Below the pieces are notes generated by a model. That model was not told the origin of the DNA and did no database searches. It saw nothing but the letters and a program-made list of their open reading frames with translations. From Trochalopteron elliotii (Eukaryota > Chordata > Aves > Passeriformes > Leiothrichidae), in contig JANPWX010000162.1 in assembly GCA_024734555.1 (NCBI GenBank), positions 1,262,204-1,326,203 on the forward strand: 64,000 nucleotides of DNA. Direction: 5' to 3'. Shown in pieces: positions 41,112 to 52,189 of this stretch (position 1 is its first letter; the number at the start of each line of letters is the position of its first letter). Both the position numbers and the translations under genes were made by a program.

Positions 41112-42689
41112 ATGGAAGAGTTTGACTGTATCAGATGTACCCAACAGGTTTTTTATTTAGGGTGAAGGAGAAAATCAGCAGAGCAGCAAACACCTTTGGG
41201 CCACAGAGACAGTGCAAGACCGAACACTTGTGTGTGTTACACTTGTAATTCCTGCAAATGAACATTTTGGATAATTTTATTCCAAAAGATAGCTAACTTT
41301 TCATTTGTGTTGCTTCCCTATTGCAACAGGTTGGAAAATTAAAAACTTACATGACACGATCGTCAAAGATGGTGATAAATCTCAATTTATCAGTAAAATT
41401 GCAAAGAGAGAGAAGATGAACAAAATTTTTTGACAATAAGTTCAAAACTATATAAGGTTTAAAGTATTTTGTTCATTCTACATTTGAGAACTTTCTATGC
41501 AGCCAGGCAATCCCAAATGTATGGCTAGAGAATAAAAATCTAGTGTATGGCTAGAGAAAATGTGGAGAGGGGTTCAACATGAAAAAGGAAACAGGAATAA
41601 AATTTGACATAGATCTCCTCTACTAAGCATAGAATATTTGATTAATGGAAGACCTCACCTTAGAGCCTCACAAAACAGTGCAGAAATAACATCCTCAAAG
41701 AACTACTACAGCATCTGTGGGGATTTGTTGGAGAAGCAATTCCATTCTTTTCTGTGGTCTCCTATGCTAGAGGGAATAAAGTAGGCAATTATGAATGGAT
41801 CACAGAATTTCTTCTTATGTGCATTGTAGGGTAAGTCCTTCTTCCTGTTTAATGGAAATGCCTTGGCATCTAATATTTCACAACTGCAATTTTATATAAG
41901 GTTTGGATAAACTTATTCTGCTTATACTAATGTAATTTAGAAGAATATTTTCTTGTTTTATTAAACAAAACAAAAGAAAATCTAAAAAGAATTATACTCT
42001 TAAATCTTCCCAAACATTGAAGGCTCTTTATTATGAAATGAGACCCACAAAAAAAAAAATGTTATTTGCACCTACTTTCATGGAACAAATAATCTATAAT
42101 TAGGTGAAGTGATGAAATGAATATGTTAAGCATGCTACAATAAATTCTCTTACATATATCTACCTTACAGAACACAGGACCTAGGTGGCTTGTCTTTGTT
42201 GTTTTTAGTACAATTTTACATTACAAATCATAGTTTTATGCATGGTGTTAAAAAAACTCCCACAGATTACTATCTCTGTCAAAACCAAGCTATATTTCTA
42301 CTGTAATACTGCAAATCTGAAGGGATAATGCAACAGACTTAAATTACAAAACATGTCCAAATATTTTTTTCTGCATTTGGAAACACAAAAAGCGCAACAT
42401 TGCTACATGAACACTTTAAATTTCAATACAGAGAGAAAGTAATGCAATATTTCTTCTTTCCCAACAGACAGAAAGACAGATTAATTAGACAGAGATCTGT
42501 CAGTATGCTGCTCTACACTTTCACTTAGATAGGTGAAATCACGTCGCTGCCTATGGATCTCCACACCACCACTGGAAAAAGAAAAAAAAAAAAAAAAACC
42601 ACCAAAAAACCCTGCAGTTAAGAAAACGACTGGCTAATAATATATTTAAAACCCCACCTGACAGGATAAATGAAAAGGAATAAATGTAT
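41112..42689. other. Intergenic between the duplicated blocks
   Basis: AT-rich sequence with a 26-bp tandem duplication near 41518-41558 (TGTATGGCTAGAGAA twice) and an A-rich tract around 42582-42612. No gene is recognised. Confidence 0.6.
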
Positions 42690-42990
42690 ACAGCTAGTGA
42701 AACTCGCGGGGAGCAGGGGGAGGCTGGAGCACTTTTGCTGACAGTGACTGTGCTGTCAGTGCCCGTCTCTCTCGGAGGCAGCTGTCAGTCACAGCCCGTC
42801 CCTCTGTCCCAGAGGAGTTCATTGTGCCTGCAGACAGCTGTGGAATAACTGCTCCCAGGCGTCGGGGAGGCAGATGGAGTGGATCTGTCAATCATTGTCA
42901 CTAATTATTAACTTCTGTCACTCAGAGCGAGGCAACATCTCCCTGCCTCATCCTCTGTGATTTGATCTGCTACGCCACCTCCGAGACAGG
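42690..42990. promoter_or_regulatory. Candidate enhancer with clustered TALE-homeodomain sites
   Basis: A locally GC-richer, non-repetitive block. CTGTCA or its complement TGACAG occurs at 42739, 42753, 42782, 42885 and 42915, with a further TTGTCA at 42895. The copy at 42885-42894 is part of CTGTCAATCA, the reverse complement of the PBX-MEIS/PREP consensus TGATTGACAG, and it is followed within 20 bases by the homeodomain core CTAATTATTA. Such spacing is typical of developmental enhancers; activity is inferred. Confidence 0.5.
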
Positions 42991-43142
42991 CAGCTCAACC
43001 TTTCATTATGTGTCACACACACAGAGCTCTGCTGGGCCAGCCCTCCTGGCTCACAGCTCCTGCAGAGCTCTGCTCCAGCCTCACAGCTCAGGGTTTTCTC
43101 TCAGAGCACTGCAGAGAGGAGCTGGCACCAAGGACACGCTCC

Positions 43143-43284
43143 AAATTTCATCCAAACATCTGGAGTTAGGAAGGAAGAAATGATCAAGTCGTTTATCAAC
43201 AACCCCGACTTGTAATCCATTTACCTGTTGAAGACGTGACAGTTTAACATTCTGAGGACTTCAAATTACTGCATTCCTACAAAA
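43143..43284. repeat. Duplicated block, copy 2
   Basis: Second copy of the block at 40971-41111. The matching 52-bp core is 43225-43276, again bounded on the minus strand by an AG (TTTTGTAG) and a GTAAAT donor-like sequence. It lies just right of the TALE-motif block at 42.7-43.0 kb. Confidence 0.9.
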
Positions 43285-43285
43285 T

Positions 43286-43371
43286 TTTGTTGTATTAGAA
43301 TACAATTCTAATTGGATTTTGTAAAAAGCACCACTGCTATATTCTATTTTATTGTCTTCTAATACAACAAA
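43286..43371. repeat. 15-bp perfect inverted repeat
   Basis: TTTGTTGTATTAGAA at 43286-43300 is exactly complementary to TTCTAATACAACAAA at 43357-43371, with 56 bp between. It starts immediately after the second copy of the duplicated block. Confidence 0.9.
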
Positions 43372-44287
43372 CTGTAAAACTGTGGATATCACTGTCATCT
43401 GTGATACAGATGCAGATACAGGGACACTTAGGGAAACACTCCAATTTAAGCTTCCCTTGCCATGTTTGGGAAAAATGGAAGAGGGCAATAACTGGGTTCA
43501 TGTAAGAGTAGAGGAGACAAGAGGAAACTCTTCTGTTGTTGTGGATTGCACCAATGAATCCAAACGAATGGAACACAAATAGGCTTTGCTATTTGAAAGG
43601 ACCAACAAAGTATTACAGAAATAATGTCACCATTAAAATAGACTTAAAGAATTCAGTGCTTTATGAAGAGACTCAGAGAATTAATTTCATCATCATGTGC
43701 AAGGGTCATCATGGAAAGAAAAGAACATGACAAACCTTCTGCAGGCTTCTGAAGACTGCTCTGAAAAGAAAGGAGACAGGACATGTGTAGGAATTAGACA
43801 CAGGGTGAGAAAACCCAAATACCCTGCATCAGCCCTTTTTAAAGTACAGGTGATCCGTTTTCAGCATTGTCCACAATCTCTTGGTACTTTTGAACATTTT
43901 CCTCTCAAAAAACCACAATTTAGCTGAGTACAGGGCATATTTAAAAAGTTAATGGGTTCAAGAAGTCATTAATGGTTGAAGTACAGTATTAGTGTGTCCC
44001 ATTTCCAATGTTATCTGTCATGAAGTCTCCTAAAATGTTAAACTTCAAGGGTTTAAAAATTCAAATAGTTTGGAATTGCTAAGATTTTGTTCTCATGTTA
44101 AATTCTATTAATTTTTTTACCCAAGATGACTTAGCCTGACTATAATTTAATAATTAGCTATGCCAGTTTATTTCCTTTGCTTCAAATTTGAAAAAAAAAA
44201 AAAATAACCAAGAAAGTTGAAATCATAAAGATTTTTCCATACCAAAGGATACAGACCCTAACCAGCCTAAGGTTTAATGCTTTTCTG

Positions 44288-44366
44288 GAAAAAAAAAAAA
44301 AACCAAAAAAAACAAACAAAAAAAAAAAACCAAAAAAACCCAAACAAACAAACAACAAAAAAAAAA
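44288..44366. repeat. A-rich tract interrupted by CC
   Basis: Nearly pure A with AACC, AAAC and ACCC interruptions on the plus strand. It produces a misleading 115-codon minus-strand frame rich in phenylalanine. Confidence 0.9.
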
Positions 44367-46648
44367 CCCAGTCAGCAAGTAAACAACAAAAAATAGATTT
44401 ATTTACATGTTTACTTGTAAATGCTCGTTGCTGTTTTGATGGGTGCCTTGAAGATCCTTCTCCACTTTTCTCAGAATACTTCCGACTCAAAACCAAATCA
44501 AATTTCAAGTTGGTAAACAAAATAATCACAAGTAAGTTCTGAAAAGGGGAACCATTATTGGCAATGGCATAGCAAACTGATATTCCAAATTTATTTCCTC
44601 ACACAAGGAATAGAACATACATTTGAGTGCCTCTAATTATAGGGATTTTTGATAAACTAGAGTTTTCTTTGGAAAATAGGAACAAAAAGAGACCACGAGA
44701 CTATTTCTCTTTCTTCTTGTTTAGACCCTGACCATCTGTTGTCATTACAGGTCAAAGAACATTTAATTTCCTTTCATTACCTTTGACAACAAGAATCCCT
44801 AACAGAATTTTAGTTGAAGAAACTTTTATAAAATATTACAAATCAAATAAATTGCATCTGAACCTCCAAATGCAACACAGTGGAAAACACAATAGTTCTT
44901 TATTTTATCAGCTGTCTGGTCATATATAAATCATCTATAACTAAAACCAAAAGTATTGAGAGTGCTATTTATCCAGAGTTAGCAAAAGGAATTATTTGAC
45001 AGCTGAAAATGAAAAATCACTAATAAGCATTACAGTGTATTGCAGAGTTTAAACAATGTGATTAAGGAAACTTTTGCAATAATAAGAAGTGTATGTGATT
45101 CTATTTTACCTTGCTAAAAAAATTCCTCTGGGATTTCTTACTCTGTTATACAATAACTAAACTGGAACATTATGTTAAACAAGCTTCACATTCTACCTGT
45201 ATTCAGTATATATTTTAAACCAAGAAATAAAGTTCTTTCAACTTATTGCCTTTTACTAAATCATCCATATTTTCTCTCAAATTATTTGCCCAAAGCAGCA
45301 AGTAGAGCAGAAGGAAAGTCTAAAAGCCCTAACTAATGCTTTGGCCACTCAGATGTTTAAGACATGCACTGTAAACACACTTAAACCATCTTATACAAAT
45401 CTAATTTTAAGAGATGAAACTAATTTCTTCAGAAAGACTGAGTAGAAATTTCAGGGAGGGAATAGAGAGAGGAGATGGTGGAAAATAAAGCATTTACCAT
45501 TAGCTCCTGCTGCGAGAAGCCAGTAACAAAACAAAACCAAAAGGAACAAACAAATCCTGCAGTGTAATTCTTCATAAAAAAACCTCAAAAACGAAGGAAC
45601 AGCAGCACAGACAATAATTACACTGTCTATACTGTTCTCTAAATGTTTAGGGAATTAGATTCAATACAAACAGAAATCAGTCAAGATATGCCCAAGAGGA
45701 ATGTGCAGATAAGAAGAGCAAAATTTGTCACTTATGGTGTGTGCTGTGGTCAGCAGTGATCAGACTCCACCAAGGCACCAAAACATTATCCAGACACAGA
45801 AATGAGATCAGATGGCTTCACTGAAATGCAAGGTTCAACAAGAGCCTCACATCATCTGGAAAACACCATGCTTGATATTGTTTTCCTAAGTTATCCTGAA
45901 TTACAGCTTCTTTGCATTAAGCCAAGTTTTCAAACTGCATTTATGTTCCCTAATTAAGTTTACTTAGGGAACTATTTGAAAGTATTCACCGATGAACAAA
46001 ATATTCCAATAACTGCTGTTATCTGGTGCTGTCAACGTGTCATTTGAATCAGCAGCTTCACTAAATCCAAAGCAGAGACAAATACTTAAACTTTTTAAAG
46101 TCAAAACCCTCAAATTTAAAGTTTTCTATAAATCTCTTCAGTTTGTGTGTTGAAATTTGAAAATCAATGGCAAGTATTCTGGCCATACAGCTTGCAAATA
46201 ACTGTTTAGCACTCAGTAAATCCAGATGCAAAAATACTTTCTAGACAAGTATAGTGCTCTGGTAAGTTGCAATTCTAAAGCACAATAAAATTGTCAAAGG
46301 AAACAAAGTACACACGTGCAGAAATAATGTTTTCCAAACTCCAAACAATTAAATGATTAGCCAATACTATTTTAAATACTTGAAGTTCAAAACTGTATGA
46401 ATCTGAATCAGCACTTGCAGTCCATGTGCTTCCATAGAGTTATAAAGCAATGATGTAAATTCACAAAAATGCACCCAAATCTAGCTCTTGATTTTGCTCA
46501 GATTTTAAACCCAGCCACAAGCAGGTTAAATTCATAGTTCTGTATAACTGCTGTTTATGTCAAGTAGGTTGTCACAGGGACCCATGAGGGTGAAAGTTTC
46601 TAACATTGCAAATGTTATCCTGAAATGATATTCTATCCTAAAGGAATC

Positions 46649-46687
46649 ATTTGAAATGTAGGATCATGAAAAACCTACATTTCAAAT
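46649..46687. repeat. Perfect 14-bp hairpin
   Basis: The arm ATTTGAAATGTAGG (46649-46662) is followed by an 11-base loop and its exact complement CCTACATTTCAAAT (46674-46687). Pairing can be extended outward past one mismatch. No transcript evidence is available. Confidence 0.9.
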
Positions 46688-48159
46688 TATTTTCAGCCAG
46701 ATGAGGCAAACCAAAGTCTCCAACACTCTCTCCTTTATACTGTCTCTGGCTTAATCACATTTCAACTTCCAGTGCTGCTCTTCAAACCCTTCTTGTATTC
46801 AATATATTTCAAATACAATCAGTAGAGAAAATGAGAGAGGAAAAGCGTGTGTCTTGCCCACTTGGTTTAGAAACCAATGAACTCAGCCTTGACAGCTCAT
46901 GTTTCCAAGCCAGACAATTAAAAATGGCAGGAACCCATAACTGTTGTTCCTAACATCAATAAGTTTTATTGTTTTGGTCGTGTACACAGGCATAAAGAAG
47001 CACATGTCCTTCTCTCAAATCTGCAGAAAAAGGAAATACAGAGCTCATAGAAGAACCATTCAGCAATATATTTATAAGTGGGGCCTATCACCCTAATTCC
47101 CAAATGCCCCACTCAGTTGCCAGCCAGCTCTGAGTTCCCCCTGTGTATCTAAATTTCCACTGGCCAAGTTCCCAGTGCACTTGAATTCCTGCCCATCAAT
47201 AATGAGTATAAGTGAACCTTCTCCTTGCTGTATGCTGTACAAAAAAAGAGACCAGCCTGCCTCAGTTGTCTAAGGAAGTCAGCCACTGAAATCCTTAACA
47301 AAGTGGAATCCTAAGCCCATCATTTCCTTTGGTGTTTTCTCTTTGCTGTTTAAAGCAATTTGGTAAACAGGCTGTTGCAGAGCCCAGCTCTGGTCAGTTG
47401 GCAGTTTTTTATATGGTACAATGAACATCAGCTATTTAACATTGGACTCCCAATGTCAATGTAAAGAAATGCAAAGGCTTTCCAGTATCATCGTTGGAAA
47501 AAGGACAGAATATATGTTGTGCCACAAAACATAAGAGATGAGAACTACAGTGCTGAGATGGCAGCCTGCTGTGAACCCACCTTTTTTGGCTTTCTCTGGC
47601 TTCAGTATTCCCTTCCCTGAAGGCCTCCCATGCTTCCATTTAACATCAAATTTTGTTCTCTTTATAAACAGTTACAAACACAGATAGCTAGCTAAGAAGG
47701 TAAAGACCATAAGAAAACTAGAACTCTATTCAAACTTCAAGAGGTTTTTAGATATTACAATAAAGAATCTGAAGCATTATTAAGTGACCAAGGATGAAAA
47801 CCTTTATCATTACAAAAGAAGAGTTATGTGGCAGTCACGTTATGCAAAAATGCTGAAACAATCAGGAATAGGAAATGAGCAGAAGGTAGAAAATTTTTAG
47901 AATTAGGCTAATATTATAATTCCTGTGCTGTCATTATAATGATGGAGAGCAGCACCAGAAGAATATTCATCCTAGTAAAGCCTTTCCTAGGCTAACAGAA
48001 AAACATTATTCTAATGTTGAAAACACACATCCTGCCCTGTCCAAAACAGAGAAATAATTTACAAAATAAAATGTCATATTTGCAGCAGCTCCAGAGGGAC
48101 ATTTTCTTATTCCTCAGAGAACCGAAGCTGGTAAAAATGATAATAATTTTTATTATTGC

Positions 48160-48184
48160 AACTACTACAACAACAACAACAACA
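48160..48184. repeat. (ACA)n microsatellite
   Basis: Imperfect then perfect trinucleotide array, ACTACT followed by about six ACA units. Confidence 0.85.
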
Positions 48185-48234
48185 TTTCATAGTCAATAAG
48201 CAGGGGATGCTTTGTGCTCCCACAGAAATGCAGG

Positions 48235-48490
48235 CAAGCCGATAGTCCTAATGTTTGATTGTGAATGTGTCTGTCAGGAAACAAACGCGAGCCTTCAGCA
48301 GCCGCGGCTGCCTGATTAGTTTCACAGTCACTCCAACGAGCTATCAGCTTCTCAGCGTGAAGTTCTCCTGCATCACTGCTCCAAGCCTTTAGGCAAAGGA
48401 TTCTAATAATGAGTCACAGTGCCGTGACTGAGGCCACACTTCTGCTCTGGTGAGCTGCTTGCTGAGAGGGACTGCATACACCCTCATTAT
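48235..48490. promoter_or_regulatory. Candidate regulatory element
   Basis: A non-repetitive, moderately GC-richer block in AT-rich DNA. It has a perfect AP-1 type TGAGTCA at 48410-48416 within a near-palindrome (GAGTCACAGTGCCGTGACTG), a CTGTCA TALE-type site, and homeodomain cores such as CTGATTAG and CTAATAATGA. It looks like a distal enhancer, but function is inferred from composition and motifs only. Confidence 0.35.
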
Positions 48491-48504
48491 CATTTTACAG
48501 CGCT

Positions 48505-48556
48505 TTTTTTTTTTATTTTTATTATTATTATTTATTTATTTTTATTTATTCTTTTG
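48505..48556. repeat. T-rich low-complexity (ATTT/ATT)n tract
   Basis: About 50 bases consist almost only of T and A in ATTATT and ATTTATT repeats. Confidence 0.85.
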
Positions 48557-49339
48557 TATTCCCCGTTCCTTCCTCCAAACGCTTGGTGCATTGCAGGGAG
48601 AGTGCTAAGTGTTACCACCAGGACAGAAGCCATATGCTCGTGTTTAATAACCTTCTGCTGTGAGGGAGGCACACAACTTTAGGCAGAGTATTCCGTGCAA
48701 GAATAAGTTAAGATACAGTCTTCCAGCACATCCTAATAAATAGATGTAGACATCCTCCTTCCAAACAACAGAGGCTACAGCCTCGGTTACTTCACACATT
48801 TCTCTTTTGTTAATGGAATTATGCAGAGTTAAAAAACAAAGAAAGGTGAATCACTTATTTATCTGCACCATAGGAGCTAGTGATGCCTTAAGTTTGAACT
48901 TTCATGTATTTCAGATTCTGTGCTGCCCAGGGGTGCAGTTCTGAGCCTCATATTAAGTGCCAGCTCTCTTCACAGAGCAGGGAGACAAAACAAATCCTTT
49001 TCCTGCTGCACACCAAGGACAACTTTCAGGCCCAAAAGCACAAACAAAGGTGGCTGAAGGGAGGAACAAGAAGGATGGGACTTCATAACCTGAAGCTGTA
49101 AATTGGACAATTAAACCCCAATATGCAAATGGATCAAAACTTATAAAAATTAAGACCTGAAAGTCAAAGCAAATGCAGGTCTTGAAGTTTTTAAATAATA
49201 TTACCAAGCCGTCTACTTCATTGGAAATACGTTTAAATTAGGTAGACTTGAAAATTCTATAAAAACTAATAATTTAATAAAATCAGAGGTAAACCTTGTG
49301 ACATTTTTTTTCTTAGTCTCAAAAGACCCTTCTCTGACT

Positions 49340-49412
49340 TTTGATTTGTTTAACTGAACTGACCAACCAACTGTGGTTTCCACCCTAGTTCATTCTGTGA
49401 TTCTGTGATTTT
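49340..49412 (+). mobile_element. CR1 LINE 3'-terminal remnant
   Basis: The segment ends TTCATTCTGTGATTCTGTGA, the tandem octamer-like tail that characterises avian CR1 3' ends, preceded by a degraded CR1-like stretch. Only a few dozen bases survive. Confidence 0.6.
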
Positions 49413-49859
49413 ATATGCAGGAGAGGCAGATCAAGGCAGTCACTTCCTAACCAAAGTCGCTACCAGACTGTGCTAATCATCACTTATGAAAACTAACATC
49501 ATTCTTTGTGACAGCAGAAGGATGTTCAATAACCTTACGATCTCCCCTTCAGAAGCATTAACTTATAAGGGAGTCTTTTCCAGAAAGCAATTATTTTAAT
49601 CAATGCTAAATCAGGTAAGTTATCATCCCTTAACAATTGTCTTTAACAGCAATTAACTAGACAGTAATTTCTAAACACCCTAAGATCAGTGCTGCAGTCA
49701 AAAGGAGGGCACTTCCAGTGACACTGAGAAAATTCCATTTTCGGTAACTCAGAACCAGGAAAAAATATGTATGTAAAGACATTTAGAAACAAAAGAAACA
49801 GTGGAAAGTAAATACCTTCATCGCTGTTAGAGGTTAGGAATTTTTCTTTTTTTTTTTCT

Positions 49860-50860
49860 TTTCTTTCTCTCAGGGAATTTTCTGCCATTTGTTGCCCGAG
49901 AGACGGTGATGAGGACACTTAGGAGAGACAAAAAGTGGCCAAGGTGAGGGGAAGGTGCAGCTGACTCTTCCCCTGGGGGATGTCCCTTGGGAAGTGCAGA
50001 GACCCCGAGAGATTCGGGCTGGGGGCTGAGGGGCCGCGCTCAGCTCCTCGCTCCTCCTCAGCTCGGTCCTTTTCTGCTCTTTCCTGTTGGTTTTTTATCT
50101 TCTTTTCTTCTGTTAAAGCACGGGAGATGCGGTTTTCTCGTGTTCGGACTCGGTGTTTATTAATTTTATCTAAAGTACAGTCTCACAAGTTGTGAGTTCA
50201 AGCTAACAAGGAAATGGCTCCATCTCTAACTCTTCCCAAGGTCTTTTAAGCACTAATTACCCAATAAAGAGGTGACACCTGTATTATTCGTATTTTTAAC
50301 CCAATAACTAACCACCCAATGCGGACTTTTTCACCCAATTAGAAAAAACCACCCAAAACCATGAAGAAGAAGGGGAAAGAAGAACTTGGCCTACACCGTA
50401 AAACCTCCATATTTCTTTATATATATTACTATATACTAAAGCCTTAAATCCTAAGTTTCTAGGGTTTCAGTACCTTCCTTCCTGTGGGTGAGGGTTTGCT
50501 GGTAAGATCAAAACTGAACTGAGACCTCGTTAACCCCCGATCTCATTGGAAAAGGTGAGATCTTCAGCACCCTCAGACACCTCAGCATCTGCCCCAGGGG
50601 AAACCCAGACCCTGACCCACTCCCCACCCCTCCCAGAGAGCAGAACGCCGAAGTTACTACAATTTGGAGGGAAGAGTTTTCCCTCCAAGGAAAGAGGAGG
50701 GTCGTGTTTTCCATTCCAAGGTTACTGCCCTCCTTGGCACACACCTCCCTTTCAAACCAAGGCAATCCCAATTCAGAAATTGGGCAACAGATCCTCACGC
50801 CTCTCTGTACTTGGCACACAGGAAACACCAGGTCCCATTCTAAGCTGATTTTTTACTTAC
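49860..50860 (-). mobile_element. Probable endogenous retrovirus LTR-derived segment
   Basis: A sharply bounded stretch with composition unlike its flanks. On the minus strand it shows a TATATAAAG box at 50415-50423 and an AATAAA hexamer at 50156-50161, followed by an A-rich then GC-rich stretch, an arrangement typical of LTR promoter and polyadenylation regions. No gag, pol or env frame is visible, so it is at best a solo or degraded LTR. Both its orientation and its exact ends are uncertain, since a plus-strand AATAAA is also present near 50263. Confidence 0.45.
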
Positions 50861-52189
50861 AGGTAATGATGTCAGCTGAACAGCAAACACTGGGCTCTCT
50901 CCTTCCTGCAGTAAGCAGTTTATCTAACAAAATAAATGAAGGACTTCAAGAACCAAAATATTTTAGGGGTTTTTTAACAAGGAAGAACTGAAAACCTAGG
51001 GAAGTTTTCACTCCACACTGCTGATGGGTGATTCAATATGTGGTTTTATTGAGCTGCTGTTTGGCAATTATATTATCATTTACATAAGTTTTCTTGTGCA
51101 AAAAAATAGCAGCTTTTTGATATAATGGAAAGTTTACTGGGAAACCCTTTCAATTCTCAGAAACAAGTTAGTACTCATCCACCTCCTGCCCAGAAGCAAA
51201 AGACTTATCAGCTGACAGTGGTTCACAGAAGATTTTCATTAGTCAAATACCATCATTTTTGTTCATAAACATGAAAGTACATTGCAAATACACAAACGTG
51301 TAAAAACTGAGACTAGTTAGATAAACTTTCTCCCTTACAGCTCTACCAGACCCTGTGTAATATTCTTTCAAAGAGAACAAGGCAGCCATCTAGAGGGCAT
51401 GAAATAGAAACTATCTTTAGATCACAGGAGAACACTGAAGAACTAATTCACTCACTGCAAGCCAGAAAGAATGAAATGGATCCACGCTACTTTTATCCAC
51501 CAGGCAATTTAATATTACTTGGTATTTCAACATGAGTCAGTTAATCAATAACCCTGAACCCCAAAAGTGACAGTTTTTCTCCTTGTAGGATGATAACTTA
51601 TACAGAAAGTATAGGTTTTTCTACAGCAAAATGATTTTCACTATATGGTACAGACGTCTAAAAAATTAAAAGCATTAATCCATAATTAGGGATAGACACT
51701 TTTACTTTCCATGAGACTTCAGCCTCTTGTTCATCAGTCTGTCCGGGTATTCAGGGTTATCATTCCCTGAAAAAACCAGCTGCAAAACCCGACACTGTTG
51801 CATTTCACACAGCTGCTGATTGCCTCACCCTCTCATTTGTCACGGTCTTGCTGCGGGGCCTCTGCCTTGGGGGGAGATGACATCTCCAAATTCAGTATCA
51901 TAAGCAAACTTAATTAGTTCGCCTTCAATTCCAGCTTCCAACTTGTTTATACAGACACTGCAAGAGATTTTTACCAAATGCAAACCTCAAAAAACACCAG
52001 CATTCAGAAAAGGCACCTCTAGAACTCCTTTTTTGAAGGCTGTTTCTCCTGCTCCCCACTTCCACGACTGTCAGGGTAGAAAACGGTGCTGGGAAGGCAA
52101 AGCATGGCACGAAAAGGAAAGGAAGGGAGAAGATGGCCACATGCCCGGCAGCAGGAACGCAGTTTCTAAACTCCTCTTTTTGCAGACGC
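50860..52189. other. Intergenic, no gene recognised
   Basis: Mostly AT-rich sequence between the LTR-like segment and the CpG island. I see no conserved coding exon, RNA gene or clear repeat. Confidence 0.6.

Larger units (their letters stand above)
43372..48159. other. Intergenic, AT-rich, no gene recognised
   Basis: No coding exon or RNA gene is recognisable. It contains a long A-rich tract at about 44288-44366 and a perfect hairpin at 46649-46687 (separate entries). The remainder is unremarkable AT-rich sequence with only short chance open frames. Confidence 0.6.

Noticed and set aside
43352..43582. 76-codon plus-strand frame beside the inverted repeat
   Set aside because: Composition looks superficially protein-like, but several overlapping frames on both strands are equally open and no domain is recognised.
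44182..44529. 115-codon minus-strand frame rich in phenylalanine
   Set aside because: The frame is the translation of a low-complexity A-rich tract.
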